Shown piece after piece: positions 28,617-37,854 of a stretch of DNA of 64,000 bases (its first letter is position 1; every line of letters begins with the position of its first letter). The stretch lies in assembly GCF_003574445.1 (NCBI RefSeq), contig NZ_KZ984551.1, forward strand, positions 194,262 to 258,261. The letters run 5' to 3'. Source of the stretch: Streptomyces sp. YIM 130001. Lineage in GTDB: Bacteria > Actinomycetota > Actinomycetes > Streptomycetales > Streptomycetaceae. A program made the translations under genes and the position numbers. The notes beneath the pieces were generated by a model. The model was not told the DNA's origin and did no database searches. It saw only the letters and a list, made by a program, of their open reading frames with translations.

Positions 28617-28651
28617 CCCGGAAGGACCGCGTTCTCCCGGGTCCTTCCGGG
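28617..28651 (+). terminator. Stem-loop after the EamA gene
   Basis: Perfect 12-base arms CCCGGAAGGACC and GGTCCTTCCGGG with an 11-base loop, 28 bases after the transporter stop. Confidence 0.75.
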
Positions 28652-28715
28652 CGGGGCGGTCGTAGAATTGCGGGCACGTACCGCTCTCCCCGTTCGAACG
28701 AGGAGGTCACGTCCC

Positions 28716-28901
28716 ATGGAAGCAACAGTGGGCGACCAGCTCCTGGTGCACGGCCGCACCGTCGGACAGCACGACCGGATCGCGGAGGTCGTCGAAGTGC
28801 TCGGCGATCACGGCACTCCCCCGTACCGCATTCGCTACGAGGACGGCCACGAGTCGGTGATGTCTCCCGGGCCGGACACCGTGGTGACGCATCCGCGCTA
28901 G
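28716..28901 (+). CDS. DUF1918 small protein
   Basis: A 61-residue protein consisting of one DUF1918 domain: VGDQLLVHGRTVGQHDR, AEVVEVLGDHGTPPYRIRY and GHESVMSPGPDTVV. AGGAGG lies nine bases before ATG 28716. DUF1918 proteins are SH3-like and common in actinomycetes, with unknown role. Confidence 0.85.
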   Translation: MEATVGDQLLVHGRTVGQHDRIAEVVEVLGDHGTPPYRIRYEDGHESVMSPGPDTVVTHPR

Positions 28902-29047
28902 GCGTTCGGCCTGAAGCGTTGTTCACGCGGTGGTGCGTGAGTGGCCGCCGAGTGCGGTGGCTGTGCGGGTGGAGCACCTTCCGGCCGGAGCCGGATGGGC
29001 GCGGCCCCAGGCTGTCCAGCGCGGCAGATCGTAGAGGTGACGGCCGA

Positions 29048-29074
29048 GGCCCGGCGGGGCATGCCCGCCGGGCC
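29048..29074 (-). terminator. Stem-loop after the GH10-like gene
   Basis: Arms GGCCCGGCGGG and CCCGCCGGGCC around GCATG, 10 bases after the hydrolase stop. Confidence 0.7.
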
Positions 29075-29084
29075 GTCACGTCGT

Positions 29085-30332
29085 TCAGCGCGGTGGGCGC
29101 ACCGGACTGCGGTAGTGGTCCGCCACCACCTTGGCCATCGCGCCGGTCGGGTCCTGGCGGATCTCCGTCCCCGAGAAGTACGCGTGTCCGCGCGCCTCGG
29201 GGAAGTCCCTGGCCAGGGTGAGGTGCCGGGAGAGTTCGGCCGGATCCTGCCAGGGCTCGGGCTGCGCGGGGTCGCCGGCCTTGTACAGCGCCTCGCCGAC
29301 GATCAGCTGCACGTCGGTGCCGCGTACGGTCTCGGCCCACCAGGGCAGGAGCTTGGCGTAGTCGGCGTCCTGGAAGCCGATGTTCCAGTACAGCTGGGGC
29401 GCGATGTAGTCGATCCAGCCGTTCCGGATCCACTGGCGGGTGTCGGCGTGCAGATCGTCGTAGGTCTGGACGCCTGCGGCGGTGTCGGAGCCCTCGGGGT
29501 CGGTCGCCCTGTTCCGCCAGACGCCGAACGGGCTGATGCCGAAGCGCACGTCGCGGCGTACCTGCCGGATGCGCTCGGACATCTCGCACACCAGACGGTC
29601 CGTGTTGTCACGGCGCCAGGCTGCCTTGTCCGGGAAGTCCGCGCCGTAGCGCCGGTACGTCTCGTCGTCGTCGAAGACCTCGCCCTCGACGGGATACGGG
29701 TAGAAGTAGTCGTCCCAGTGCACCGCGTCGATCGGATAGCGGCGGACCGCGTCCAGCATCGCGTCCTGGACGAAGCGGCGGACCTCCGGGATCCCGGGGT
29801 TGTAGTAGAGCTTCCCGCCGTACGGCAGTACCCAGTCGGGGTGCAGGCGTGCGGGGTGGGACGGTGAGAGCTTGCCGGGGTCCGCGTGGATCGCGACACG
29901 GTAGGGGTTGAACCAGGCGTGCAGTTCGAGGCCTCGCCGGTGTGCCTCCTCGACGGCGGTACCGAGCGGGTCCCAGCCCGGGTCGCGGCCCTGGACGCCG
30001 GTGAGCACCTCGGACCAGGGCTCGTACGGCGAGGGCCACAGGGCGTCCGCGGTCGGGCGGGCCTGGAAGATCACCGTGTTGAGCCGGCGGTCCACCGCGG
30101 TGTCGAGGAACCCGATGAGCTCGGCACGCTGCTGCTCGGCGCTCTGCCCCGGAGTCGTCGGCCAGTCCCTGTTGTCGACACTGGCCACCCACATCCCGCG
30201 GTACTCCGGACGGCCGGTCGCCGGCCCCGGAGCCCCGGGCCTGCCGGGTGCGGCAGCCGCGTCCCCGGCCGTCGCGATCCCGGTGAGAGCGGCCGCCGCG
30301 GCTACCGTGAAGCCCCTGCGCGTCATATGCAC
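29085..30332 (-). CDS. Tat-exported GH10-like glycosidase (YngK/DUF187 type)
   Basis: A protein of about 415 residues. TRRGFTVAAAAALTGIATAG is a twin-arginine signal. The mature part is the GHL10 fold (PF02638 type): GMWVASVDNRDWPTT, VIFQARPTADALW, ELHAWFNPYRV, AVHWDDYFYPYP and FGISPFGVWRNRA. These enzymes are extracellular hydrolases of peptidoglycan- or exopolysaccharide-like sugars; substrate unknown. The start is GTG 30332, six bases after GGGGGTG; the ATG two codons later is equally possible. Divergent from the dehydrogenase gene. Confidence 0.85.
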   Translation of the reverse strand: MHMTRRGFTVAAAAALTGIATAGDAAAAPGRPGAPGPATGRPEYRGMWVASVDNRDWPTTPGQSAEQQRAELIGFLDTAVDRRLNTVIFQARPTADALWPSPYEPWSEVLTGVQGRDPGWDPLGTAVEEAHRRGLELHAWFNPYRVAIHADPGKLSPSHPARLHPDWVLPYGGKLYYNPGIPEVRRFVQDAMLDAVRRYPIDAVHWDDYFYPYPVEGEVFDDDETYRRYGADFPDKAAWRRDNTDRLVCEMSERIRQVRRDVRFGISPFGVWRNRATDPEGSDTAAGVQTYDDLHADTRQWIRNGWIDYIAPQLYWNIGFQDADYAKLLPWWAETVRGTDVQLIVGEALYKAGDPAQPEPWQDPAELSRHLTLARDFPEARGHAYFSGTEIRQDPTGAMAKVVADHYRSPVRPPR

Positions 30333-30568
30333 CGAATGCACCCCCTTGCAACTTCTGTCAGCAGTGGTCCCGCACAGGATGCCCGCCCCCGTCACCGGAT
30401 GCACAGAACCTCGGAGTACCGTCGTGGGCTCGAGGGGTGCCCCGAAGGTCTTTTGCGGCGCCCCCGGTAAGCGGTCCCGACCGGACCGAGGGCGGGAGAC
30501 CAGCTCCGGAAGACGGGCGCCGCTCCTTGACGGCGCCGGTCGGCCCGAAGATCTGCGAGAGGCACGAG

Positions 30569-31441
30569 GTGACTGACCCCATGGGGGATATTGCACGCGT
30601 CGGAGTAGTCGGATGCGGCCAGATGGGTGCGGGGATCGCGGAGGTCTGCGCCCGCGCCGGTCTGGATGTGAAGGTCGCCGAAACCACCGGCGAGGCCCTC
30701 GAGTTCGGCCGTACCCGACTGCTCAGCTCCCTGACCAAGGCGGCCGAGCGCGGCAAGATCTCCGAGGAGGAGCGGGACGCCTCACACGCCCGGCTGAGCT
30801 TCACCACGGATCTCGGCGAGTTCGCCGACCGTGACCTGGTGATAGAGGCGGTGGTGGAGAACGAGGCGGTCAAGACCGAGATCTTCCAGGTTTTGGACCA
30901 CGTCGTGACCCGCCCCGACGCGATCCTCGCGTCGAACACGTCGTCCATCCCGCTGGTGAAGCTGGCCGTCGCCACCTCGCGGCCGGATCACGTCATCGGC
31001 ATCCACTTCTTCAACCCCGCCCCCGTGCAGCAGCTCGTCGAGCTGATTCCGGCACTGACCACCTCGGAGGGGACGATCAGCCGGGCCGAGGCCGTCGTCG
31101 AGAAGGTGCTCGGCAAGCACGCGATCCGCGCCCAGGACCGCTCGGGCTTCGTGGTCAACGCCCTGCTCATCCCGTATCTGCTCTCCGCGATCCGGATGTT
31201 CGAGTCGGGTATCGCGAGCCGCGAAGACATCGACAACGGCATGGAGATGGGCTGCGCGCACCCGATGGGTCCGCTGAAACTGGCCGATCTCATCGGCCTG
31301 GACACGGTCCACTCCGTCGCCGACTCGATGTACGAGGAGTACAAGGAGCCGCTCTACGCCGCTCCCCCGCTGCTGCAGCGCATGGTCGACGCCGGACGGC
31401 TCGGCCGTAAGTCCGGCTCGGGCTTCTACACGTACTCCTGA
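30569..31441 (+). CDS. 3-hydroxybutyryl-CoA dehydrogenase
   Basis: A 290-residue NAD(P)-dependent dehydrogenase acting on 3-hydroxyacyl-CoA in acetoacetyl-CoA metabolism. The Rossmann motif is GCGQMGAG (G15, G17, G20). SNTSSIPLVKLA binds substrate; GIHFFNPAPVQQLVEL contains the catalytic His-Glu region; the C-terminal domain has NALLIPYL and GMEMGCAHPMGPLKLADLIG. GTG 30569 is preceded by GAGAGG at six bases. Monocistronic, with a terminator following. Confidence 0.9.
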   Translation: MTDPMGDIARVGVVGCGQMGAGIAEVCARAGLDVKVAETTGEALEFGRTRLLSSLTKAAERGKISEEERDASHARLSFTTDLGEFADRDLVIEAVVENEAVKTEIFQVLDHVVTRPDAILASNTSSIPLVKLAVATSRPDHVIGIHFFNPAPVQQLVELIPALTTSEGTISRAEAVVEKVLGKHAIRAQDRSGFVVNALLIPYLLSAIRMFESGIASREDIDNGMEMGCAHPMGPLKLADLIGLDTVHSVADSMYEEYKEPLYAAPPLLQRMVDAGRLGRKSGSGFYTYS

Positions 31442-31499
31442 TCCCCGGGTGCTCCTGATCCCCGGGAGTAAGAATTCGGTCGCTTCGCCGCGACCGCGC

Positions 31500-31534
31500 G
31501 AGGGCCACCACCCGGTTCACGAGTGGTGGCCCTC
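31500..31534. terminator. Stem-loop between dehydrogenase and csbD-like gene
   Basis: Perfect 12-base arms GAGGGCCACCAC and GTGGTGGCCCTC with an 11-base loop, between convergent genes. Confidence 0.8.
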
Positions 31535-31572
31535 GGTGCGTGCCAGGGCCTCACGGGCCCTCGGGGCACGCC

Positions 31573-31758
31573 CTACTTGTCGTCGCGGAAGGAGTCGCGA
31601 GCGCCTTCGGCCTTGTCACGGGCGCTGTCCAGGCCCTCGCGCATCTTGCCCTTCGCCTGGTCGGCCTGGCCTTCGCCCTTCTTCCGGTCGTCGCCGGTGG
31701 CCTTGCCGACCATCTCCTTGGCCTTGCCCTTCGCCTTGTCCATGGCGCTGTCGCCCAT
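31573..31758 (-). CDS. CsbD-family stress protein
   Basis: A 61-residue, highly charged, Ala/Lys/Asp-rich protein: DKAKGKAKEMVGKATGDDRK, then GEGQADQAKGKMRE and a C-terminal DSARDKAEGARD. CsbD/YjbJ proteins are abundant general-stress proteins. AAGGAG lies five bases before ATG 31758; a GTG two codons upstream is an alternative. Upstream I see no unambiguous sigma-B-type promoter. Confidence 0.85.
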   Translation of the reverse strand: MGDSAMDKAKGKAKEMVGKATGDDRKKGEGQADQAKGKMREGLDSARDKAEGARDSFRDDK

Positions 31759-32137
31759 GATCACTCCTTGTTCGGTGCGGCTGGGACGCTGCCACGCTAT
31801 GGGCGGTTCGGGTGACGCGCATCTTGAGGATGCCGACGGGGCGCGCGGAGCACCGGCCGGTTCTCACCCCTCGATTCTCAGCCACGCTGGGTGAGGGGAC
31901 CGAGAACGGGAATCGGCCACTCTGCGTATCGTTCCGGCCAGGAGATCGCCGTCCGGCGCCCTGAGCGCCCTGCCGCGCACACCGGGCGCCGCCGGTTCAC
32001 ACGGTGTGCGCGCCGCGGTACACGCATATGCCCCGCGCACACACTTCCGCCGCACCCACCAGCCGAGTTGACTGTGCGTGCGCCGGCGAACAGCGGTGCG
32101 TACGGCAGCAGGATCCCGACCCGAGAGGAGCACCCCC
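31759..32137. other. Intergenic region, csbD-like to small membrane protein
   Basis: No coding frame stands out. A compound inverted repeat lies at 31860-31907: GTTCTC pairs with GAGAAC and CCCCTC with GAGGGG. A TTGACT near 32067 could be part of the promoter of the plus-strand gene. Nothing else was recognised. Confidence 0.4.
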
Positions 32138-32395
32138 GTGACCGCCGACCCGGAGCATCCCGTGGTCCCGGAAGAACACGCAGAGTTGCGCCGCAGCCTC
32201 GATGTGGGACTCGCCCGCGTCGAGGGCCGACTCGCTCTGATCACTCAGCGCGACGACCGATGCGCCAAGGATCTGGAGGAGCTGAGCGCCCGGGTGGCCG
32301 CGCTGGAGCGAACTCGCTGGCCATTGCCCGCACTTGCGGTGCTCGCTGCGCTCGGCGCGCTCGTCGTTGCGGTATGGCAGGCCGCCGGGCACTGA
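32138..32395 (+). CDS. Small coiled-coil protein with C-terminal membrane anchor
   Basis: An 85-residue protein. Residues about 15-62 are predicted coiled coil (EEHAELRRSLDVGLARVEG, then AKDLEELSARVAALERTR) and the last 20 form one hydrophobic helix (LPALAVLAALGALVVAV). GTG 32138 follows GAGGAG. Topology would be a tail-anchored protein with the coiled coil in the cytoplasm. The family is unknown to me. Confidence 0.65.
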   Translation: MTADPEHPVVPEEHAELRRSLDVGLARVEGRLALITQRDDRCAKDLEELSARVAALERTRWPLPALAVLAALGALVVAVWQAAGH

Positions 32396-32467
32396 AGTGC
32401 CGTCCTGTGCGCCGCTGTTGGGCGAGCACCGCAGGGCGCGCCGTCGATGGTCGGACGCCGACAGCCC

Positions 32468-32998
32468 CTAGCCGAGCCGCAGATGGTGCAGGAGCAGCAG
32501 AGCGGCAGCCATGTTGGCGGCCGGGACCTCCCCGCGGGCGATCATGTCGGGCACCAGCTTGAGCGGCACCCACTCGCGGCGCGACGACTCGAAGTCGTCC
32601 TCGGGAGGTCCGATGTAGTCGCCGTCCTCGGACCAGTAGATGTGGTGGCGCGCGTCCGTGAGCCCGTTGGACGGTTCGACGCTCATCAGGTGCCTGAGCG
32701 GTCCCGGCCGCCACCCGGTCTCCTCCTCCAGCTCGCGGGCGGCCGCGGTGGCGATGCCCTCACCGTCCTCGACGACCCCTGCCGCGAGTTCCCAGCCCCA
32801 GCTGTCGGTGATGAACCGGTGCCGCCACAGGAGCAGTACCTCGTTCGCCGGGTTCACCACCGTGGCCACCGCGACCGGGCGCAGGCGGATCACGAAATGA
32901 TCGAGATGCCGCCCGTCGGGCAGCTCCACATCGGCGAGATTGACCTGGAACCAACGGTTCCCGTACACGTTCCGCTCGTCTCGCTTCGTCCACTGCAC
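32468..32998 (-). CDS. Nudix hydrolase
   Basis: A 176-residue Nudix enzyme. The Nudix box starts at about residue 74 (GVVEDGEGIATAAAREL followed by EEETGW) and fits GX5EX7REUXEEXGU. The N-terminal NVYGNRWFQVNLADVELPDG and EVLLLWRHRFITD resemble ADP-ribose or NDP-sugar pyrophosphatases. The start is taken as GTG 32998. Downstream of and on the same strand as the NsdA-like gene, 53 bases away. Confidence 0.87.
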   Translation of the reverse strand: MQWTKRDERNVYGNRWFQVNLADVELPDGRHLDHFVIRLRPVAVATVVNPANEVLLLWRHRFITDSWGWELAAGVVEDGEGIATAAARELEEETGWRPGPLRHLMSVEPSNGLTDARHHIYWSEDGDYIGPPEDDFESSRREWVPLKLVPDMIARGEVPAANMAAALLLLHHLRLG

Positions 32999-33051
32999 GG
33001 TTCTGCCCACCTTCCGCCGGGATACGGGCAATATCCCAGCAGGCGAGCGGT

Positions 33052-34401
33052 TCACAGCGGCACGCGCAGCGCTCCGTCGATGAGAGCGGCCGCCTGGTCG
33101 GTGCCCGCACAGCCGTTGCGCACCAGATGCTCGCGCACCGAACGCAGTCGGTCGCGCAGGCGCTGGGACTCCATCCCCCGTGCCTGTTCGGCCATTTCGA
33201 CCGCGGTCGCCACCGCCAAGTCGGCCTCGCCCTGCCGCAGTTCGATCTGGGTGAGCATCGCCAGCCGGTGTACCCGCCCCCGGTCGTGAGCGGGAGTGTC
33301 CACCGCGGCCGCCGCGTGTTCCCGGGCCGCGATGAGGTCGCCGAGACTCAACAGCGCCTCCGCCACCTGCACATTGACCAGGCCCGGCTGCACGTAGCCG
33401 GTCTCGTCGGGCTCCCTGCTGCGGTGGATTCGGTCGGCGGCCGACTCGGCCCGCCTGATGCAGGCCAGCGCACTCGAACCGTCGCCGAGGTGGGCGTACG
33501 ACTTGGCCTGCATCGCGTGCAGATCGGCGGCGAGTGCGGGCGTGATGTCCCGGCCCGCGGCCCTGAGTGCGGCCTCCGCGAAGGCCACCGCCTGCCGGAA
33601 CTCCCGCTGGAACAAGGACTGGTTGACGAGCAGCGCGATGACGTACGCACCGAGCCCCCGGTCCGCACTGGCCTTGGCGAGCCGCAGCGCCTGGTGGAAG
33701 TAGCGCTGGGCCAGGCCGTGGGCGTCCGAGTCGTAGGCGCAGATGCCGGCGACCGCCACCAGGCCGCCCGTCGCACGGTGCAGATGGCGTCCGGTGTTGT
33801 CCGAGTAGCTGCCGCGCAGCAGCGGCGCGGTCTCGGCGTTCAGGAAGCGGATGATCCTGGCTCGGGTCGCCACGCCACCCGTCTTGCGGTACATCTGCTC
33901 GTAGTGGGCCCGCGCCGAACGGAGCATGGCGATATCGGACATGCTGACCTGCTGGCGTCCGCCGCGGGAGACGTCCACGTCCTCCGGCGGGTTCTCCCAC
34001 TCCCACACCGGCATCACCGCGGGGGTGCCGGTGACGGCGGGGGCGCCCAGGATGTGCGGGCGCTGCTGCTCGTCGGACCGCCACAGGGCGGTGGCGCGCT
34101 CGACGAAACCGGACAGGCTGGAACCGCCCCCGTCCCACCGGCCCGCGGGACCTCCCGGTACGCCGAGGCCGATGTCGTCGAGGGTGACCGGGCGGTGCAG
34201 TCGCTCCGCGAGCACCTCGCAGATCAGGTCCGGCACCTGGCCGCGCGGGCGCTGCCCCTTCAACCAGCGGGCCACGGCGGTGTGTTCGTAGCGCAGCGGC
34301 AACCCGCGGCCTCGGCCTGCCTGGTTGACGTGGGCGGCGAGGCCGGCGTGCGAGATCCCGGCTTCGTCGAGGATGGCATCGAGCAAGGTGTTGGGCTGCA
34401 T
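33052..34401 (-). CDS. NsdA-like regulator with HTH and TPR-like repeats
   Basis: A 449-residue soluble protein. The N-terminal 90 residues (PNTLLDAILDEAGISHAGLA, AVARWLKGQRPRGQVPDLI, VTLDDIGLG) match the DNA-binding-like start of NsdA-type Streptomyces regulators. From about 150 on, helical repeats of TPR character follow (ALRLAKASADRGLGAYVIAL, ALACIRRAESAADRI, ALLSLGDLIAAREHAAAAV). NsdA proteins are negative regulators of differentiation and antibiotic production; this paralogue's role is inferred. GGAGGG lies four bases before ATG 34401. Confidence 0.75.
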   Translation of the reverse strand: MQPNTLLDAILDEAGISHAGLAAHVNQAGRGRGLPLRYEHTAVARWLKGQRPRGQVPDLICEVLAERLHRPVTLDDIGLGVPGGPAGRWDGGGSSLSGFVERATALWRSDEQQRPHILGAPAVTGTPAVMPVWEWENPPEDVDVSRGGRQQVSMSDIAMLRSARAHYEQMYRKTGGVATRARIIRFLNAETAPLLRGSYSDNTGRHLHRATGGLVAVAGICAYDSDAHGLAQRYFHQALRLAKASADRGLGAYVIALLVNQSLFQREFRQAVAFAEAALRAAGRDITPALAADLHAMQAKSYAHLGDGSSALACIRRAESAADRIHRSREPDETGYVQPGLVNVQVAEALLSLGDLIAAREHAAAAVDTPAHDRGRVHRLAMLTQIELRQGEADLAVATAVEMAEQARGMESQRLRDRLRSVREHLVRNGCAGTDQAAALIDGALRVPL

Positions 34402-34507
34402 GCGGCCCTCCGGAGACTCGGTGCCAAGGAGCCTAGTCGACCCGCTTTCACACGGGGTGCGAACCAAGTGCCCGCGACCGGAGGGCTCACGCGCTGCCCT
34501 GCGGACC

Positions 34508-34773
34508 TCAGGGCCGGTTCACTTGGGAAACCTCGAAAATCCCCCCACCGTCCGGCTCCCCCGAGCCGGACCCGCCGGCCTCGTCAGAGGCGGCCGGGGC
34601 CGCCGGCTCCCCCTCGTACAGTGCGGCGGCCCACTCCACGTCGTCCGTCGGGCCGCCTGCCGATCTCCAACGCAGCCGACGGGCGACGCCGGCCGCGTCG
34701 GCGGGTGACCGGGGGCGGGCTTGCCGATGCCTCCATGACTGCGGCGGCCCGCCCCGGATCAGTACGCCTCGGG
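34508..34773 (-). other. Start-less coding-like stretch between the NsdA-like gene and GH38
   Basis: This 372-base gap (34402-34773) holds no gene with a canonical start. On the minus strand, however, one frame stays open from inside the GH38 3' end down to a stop at 34508, with GC-rich third positions and a protein-like sequence (PADAAGVARRLRWRSA, DDVEWAAALYEGEP, IFEVSQVNRP). No ATG, GTG or TTG occurs before the DDVEW part. It may be a remnant, a gene with a non-canonical start, or chance. Confidence 0.3.
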
Positions 34774-37700
34774 TCAGCGCGTCGCGCGACTCAGCCGCAA
34801 CGTGACCAGCTCGAACGGCCGCAGGTCCAACGGCACGGCACCGTCAGACGGTTCGGGCACCTGGACGTCGGGGAGCGGCCGCTCCAACAGGTCGGTCGCC
34901 ACCACCCCGGTGACCGGGAAGCCGGTGTTCAGCCGCACCCGTGCGCGGCCCCCGGTCGACTCGTAGAGCCGCACCACCACGTCACCGCTCGCGTCGTCCG
35001 CGAGCTTCACCGCGCTGACCACCACCGCGTCGTCGTCGACCGTCACCAGCGGGGCCACCTCGGAGCCACCGGACACCCGCCGCTCGGGCAGGTTCGTGCG
35101 GAAGCCCTCACGTACCGCATCCGAGATCGTCGCGCCCGGCACCAGGGCGTGCCGGAACCGGTGCAGCCCCTGGTCGGTCTCCGGGTCCGGGAAGCGGGGC
35201 GCGCGCAGCAGCGAGACCCGGACGGTCGTGGTCGTCCCCCGCCGCACCCCGGCGGCCGCGTCGGCGGCCCGCACGGTACGGGTCACATCGTGGCCGTACG
35301 TCGAGTCGTTGACGAGCGCCACGCCCCAGCCGGGCTCCTCCAGGTGTACGAAGCGGTGGTTGCAGGCCTCGAACTTGGCCGCCTCCCAACTGGTGTTGGT
35401 GTGGGTGGCCCGGTAGAAGTGCCCGAACTGCGTCTCGGAGGCGTACCGCTCGGCGTGCAGGTCGAGCGGGAAGGCGGCCTTGAGGAACTTCTCCGTCTCG
35501 TGCCAGTCGACCTCGGTGTCGATGTCCAGGCGCTTGACGCCGGACGGCAGCGCGAGCACCTGGGTGACCCGCGAGTCGCCGAAGGCACGCACGACACGGA
35601 CCGCGGGTGTGCCGTCCGCGCCGGTGAGCGCGGTCATCTCGTCGAGGGCGGTGAGGTCGGTGACCGTGTTGCGGTAGAACTCGTCCACGTCCCAGGCGTC
35701 CCACATGTTCGGGAAGTCGGGGTGGATCTGGAGCAGGTTCGCGGCGCTGCCGGGTGCCACGGTCTCGCGCTCGTGCTCCTGGTCGTAGGCGGAGACGACG
35801 AGTCCGCGGGCGTCGATCTCGACACGCAGAAGTCCGTTGTCCAGGATGTGCCCGCCGCCGGGCCGGTCGGTGATCGCGCTCTCGCCGTCGACCGTGGCCG
35901 CCGCGGCGCCGCCCGCGGGGACTCCGGTGCGGGCATGCGGAGCGGAGTTGAAGGTGAGCGTGCGCGTGCCCTCCCCCGCGAGCGCGCACTGGGCGGCGTC
36001 CACGATGCCGTTCAGCTCCTCGGCCACCGCGGCGTACGTCCTCTCCGCCTCGCGGTGCACCCAGGCGATGGAGGAGCCGGGCAGGATGTCGTGGAACTGA
36101 TGCAGCAGCACCGTCTTCCAGAGCCGGTCCAACTGCTCGTACGGGTAGGGGAACCCGGTCCGGACCGAGGCGGTCGCGGCCCACAGCTCGGCCTCGCGCA
36201 GCAGGTGCTCGCTGCGCCGGTTGCCCTGCTTGGTCCTCGCCTGGCTGGTGAGCGTGGCGCGGTGCAGTTCCAGGTACAGCTCGCCCACCCACACCGGCGG
36301 ATTGACGTACTCGGCCTCGGCCTTGGTGAAGAACTCCTCGGGGGTCTCCCACTGCACGGTCGCCGAGCCCTCGAGGTTCCGCATCCGAGCGGCCTTGGCG
36401 ACCATCTCCCGGGTGGTACCTCCGCCGCCGTCGCCCCAGCCGGTCGGGGCGAGGGAGTGCCGGGCGACGCCCTTGTCCTTGAAGTTCTTCGCCGCGTGGG
36501 CGATCTCGCTGCCCTTCATGGAGCAGTTGTAGGTGTCGACGGGCGGGAAGTGCGTGAAGATCCGGGTGCCGTCGATGCCCTCCCACTGGAAGGTGTGGTG
36601 CGGGAACTTGTTCGTCTGCGACCAGGAGATCTTCTGGGTGAGCAGCCACTTGGAGCCGGCCGCCTTGATGATCTGCGGGAGTCCGGCGGCGAATCCGAAG
36701 GTGTCGGGCAGCCACGCCTCGTCGTTCTCGATCCCGAACTCGTCGAGGAAGAACCGCTTGCCGTGCACGAACTGCCGCGCCATCGCCTCGGAACCCGGCA
36801 TGTTCGTGTCCGACTCCACCCACATACCGCCGGCCGGCACGAAACGGCCCTCGGCGACAGCCGCCTTGACCTTCTCGTACACCTCCGGACGGTGCTCCTT
36901 GATCCAGGCGAACTGCTGCGCCTGCGACATCGCGAAGACGAAGTCCGGCTCGTCCTCCAGGAGCGCGGTCATGTTGGAGGTCGTACGGGCGACCTTGCGC
37001 ACCGTCTCGCGCAGCGGCCACAGCCAGGCGGAGTCGATGTGCGCGTGACCGACCGCGCTGATGCGGTGCGCGGACGGCTGGGCGGGAGTGGTGAGCACCT
37101 CGGTGAGCTGCTCGCGCGCGGCGGCGGCGGTGCCGTTCACGTCCTGCAGGTCGACGGCGTCGAGGGCGCGGTCGACGGCGCGCAGCAGCTCCCAGCGCCG
37201 CGCACTGTCCACGGGTAGTTCCGCCATCAACTCGCCCAGGACTTCGAGGTCTTGGACGAGCTGCCAGACGGAGTCGTCGAAGACGGCGAGGTCCATCCGG
37301 GTCAGTTTGTACTGCGGGTCGCTGCCGGCGGTGTCCTTGTCGCCGAGCTGAGTGGGCAGGAAGGGGTGGTAGTCGAGGATGACCGGGTTGGAGGCGGCCT
37401 CGATGTGCAGGCGCACCTCCTCGCCGCCGTCGACGGGAGCGCCGATGCGTACCCACTGGTTGCGCGGGTTGAGGCCCTTCACCGGGCTGCCGTCGGGCCG
37501 GTAGACCAGCCCCTCGCACTGGAAGCCGGGCATGTTCTCGTCGAAGCCGAGGTCGAGGAGCGCCTCGACGGTGCGGCCCGCCCACTCGGCAGGCACGGTG
37601 CCGGTGACGCGGAACCAGCTGGTGCCCCACGGAGCACCCCACCGCTCGCCGACCGCGATCGGTTCGGGCACGGCGGCGAGGCCTTCGGCGACCGGCACGG

Positions 37701-37824
37701 GCTCGCCGGGCGCGTTCCACACGGCGACCTGGAGCGGGATCGAATCCGGGTACACGGCGGGGCGGATGCGCTCGTCGAGGACGCGCTCGAGTCGGGCCTC
37801 GACCAGGGTGCGGTCGTCATGCAT
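34774..37824 (-). CDS. Alpha-mannosidase, GH38
   Basis: A 1016-residue retaining alpha-mannosidase. An N-terminal beta domain (about 1-255) precedes the catalytic domain, which begins GHAHIDSAWLWPLRETVRK with zinc ligands H and D. WVESDTNMPGSEAM contains the nucleophile Asp and AWLPDTFGFAAGLPQII the substrate loop. The central helical region and C-terminal beta domains (about 630-1016) are those of bacterial type II GH38. No signal peptide, so it acts in the cytoplasm on imported oligosaccharides. GGAG lies eight bases before ATG 37824. It is the last gene of the glycan operon, 30 bases after GH85. Confidence 0.93.
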   Translation of the reverse strand: MHDDRTLVEARLERVLDERIRPAVYPDSIPLQVAVWNAPGEPVPVAEGLAAVPEPIAVGERWGAPWGTSWFRVTGTVPAEWAGRTVEALLDLGFDENMPGFQCEGLVYRPDGSPVKGLNPRNQWVRIGAPVDGGEEVRLHIEAASNPVILDYHPFLPTQLGDKDTAGSDPQYKLTRMDLAVFDDSVWQLVQDLEVLGELMAELPVDSARRWELLRAVDRALDAVDLQDVNGTAAAAREQLTEVLTTPAQPSAHRISAVGHAHIDSAWLWPLRETVRKVARTTSNMTALLEDEPDFVFAMSQAQQFAWIKEHRPEVYEKVKAAVAEGRFVPAGGMWVESDTNMPGSEAMARQFVHGKRFFLDEFGIENDEAWLPDTFGFAAGLPQIIKAAGSKWLLTQKISWSQTNKFPHHTFQWEGIDGTRIFTHFPPVDTYNCSMKGSEIAHAAKNFKDKGVARHSLAPTGWGDGGGGTTREMVAKAARMRNLEGSATVQWETPEEFFTKAEAEYVNPPVWVGELYLELHRATLTSQARTKQGNRRSEHLLREAELWAATASVRTGFPYPYEQLDRLWKTVLLHQFHDILPGSSIAWVHREAERTYAAVAEELNGIVDAAQCALAGEGTRTLTFNSAPHARTGVPAGGAAAATVDGESAITDRPGGGHILDNGLLRVEIDARGLVVSAYDQEHERETVAPGSAANLLQIHPDFPNMWDAWDVDEFYRNTVTDLTALDEMTALTGADGTPAVRVVRAFGDSRVTQVLALPSGVKRLDIDTEVDWHETEKFLKAAFPLDLHAERYASETQFGHFYRATHTNTSWEAAKFEACNHRFVHLEEPGWGVALVNDSTYGHDVTRTVRAADAAAGVRRGTTTTVRVSLLRAPRFPDPETDQGLHRFRHALVPGATISDAVREGFRTNLPERRVSGGSEVAPLVTVDDDAVVVSAVKLADDASGDVVVRLYESTGGRARVRLNTGFPVTGVVATDLLERPLPDVQVPEPSDGAVPLDLRPFELVTLRLSRATR

Positions 37825-37854
37825 GAGGGATGCTCCGGGGGTCGGTGGTGTCTG

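Noticed and set aside
33127-37218. Plus-strand open frame of more than 1300 codons
   Set aside because: It is the antisense shadow of the NsdA-like and GH38 genes; it shows no domain motif and has the composition expected of an antisense frame in GC-rich DNA.
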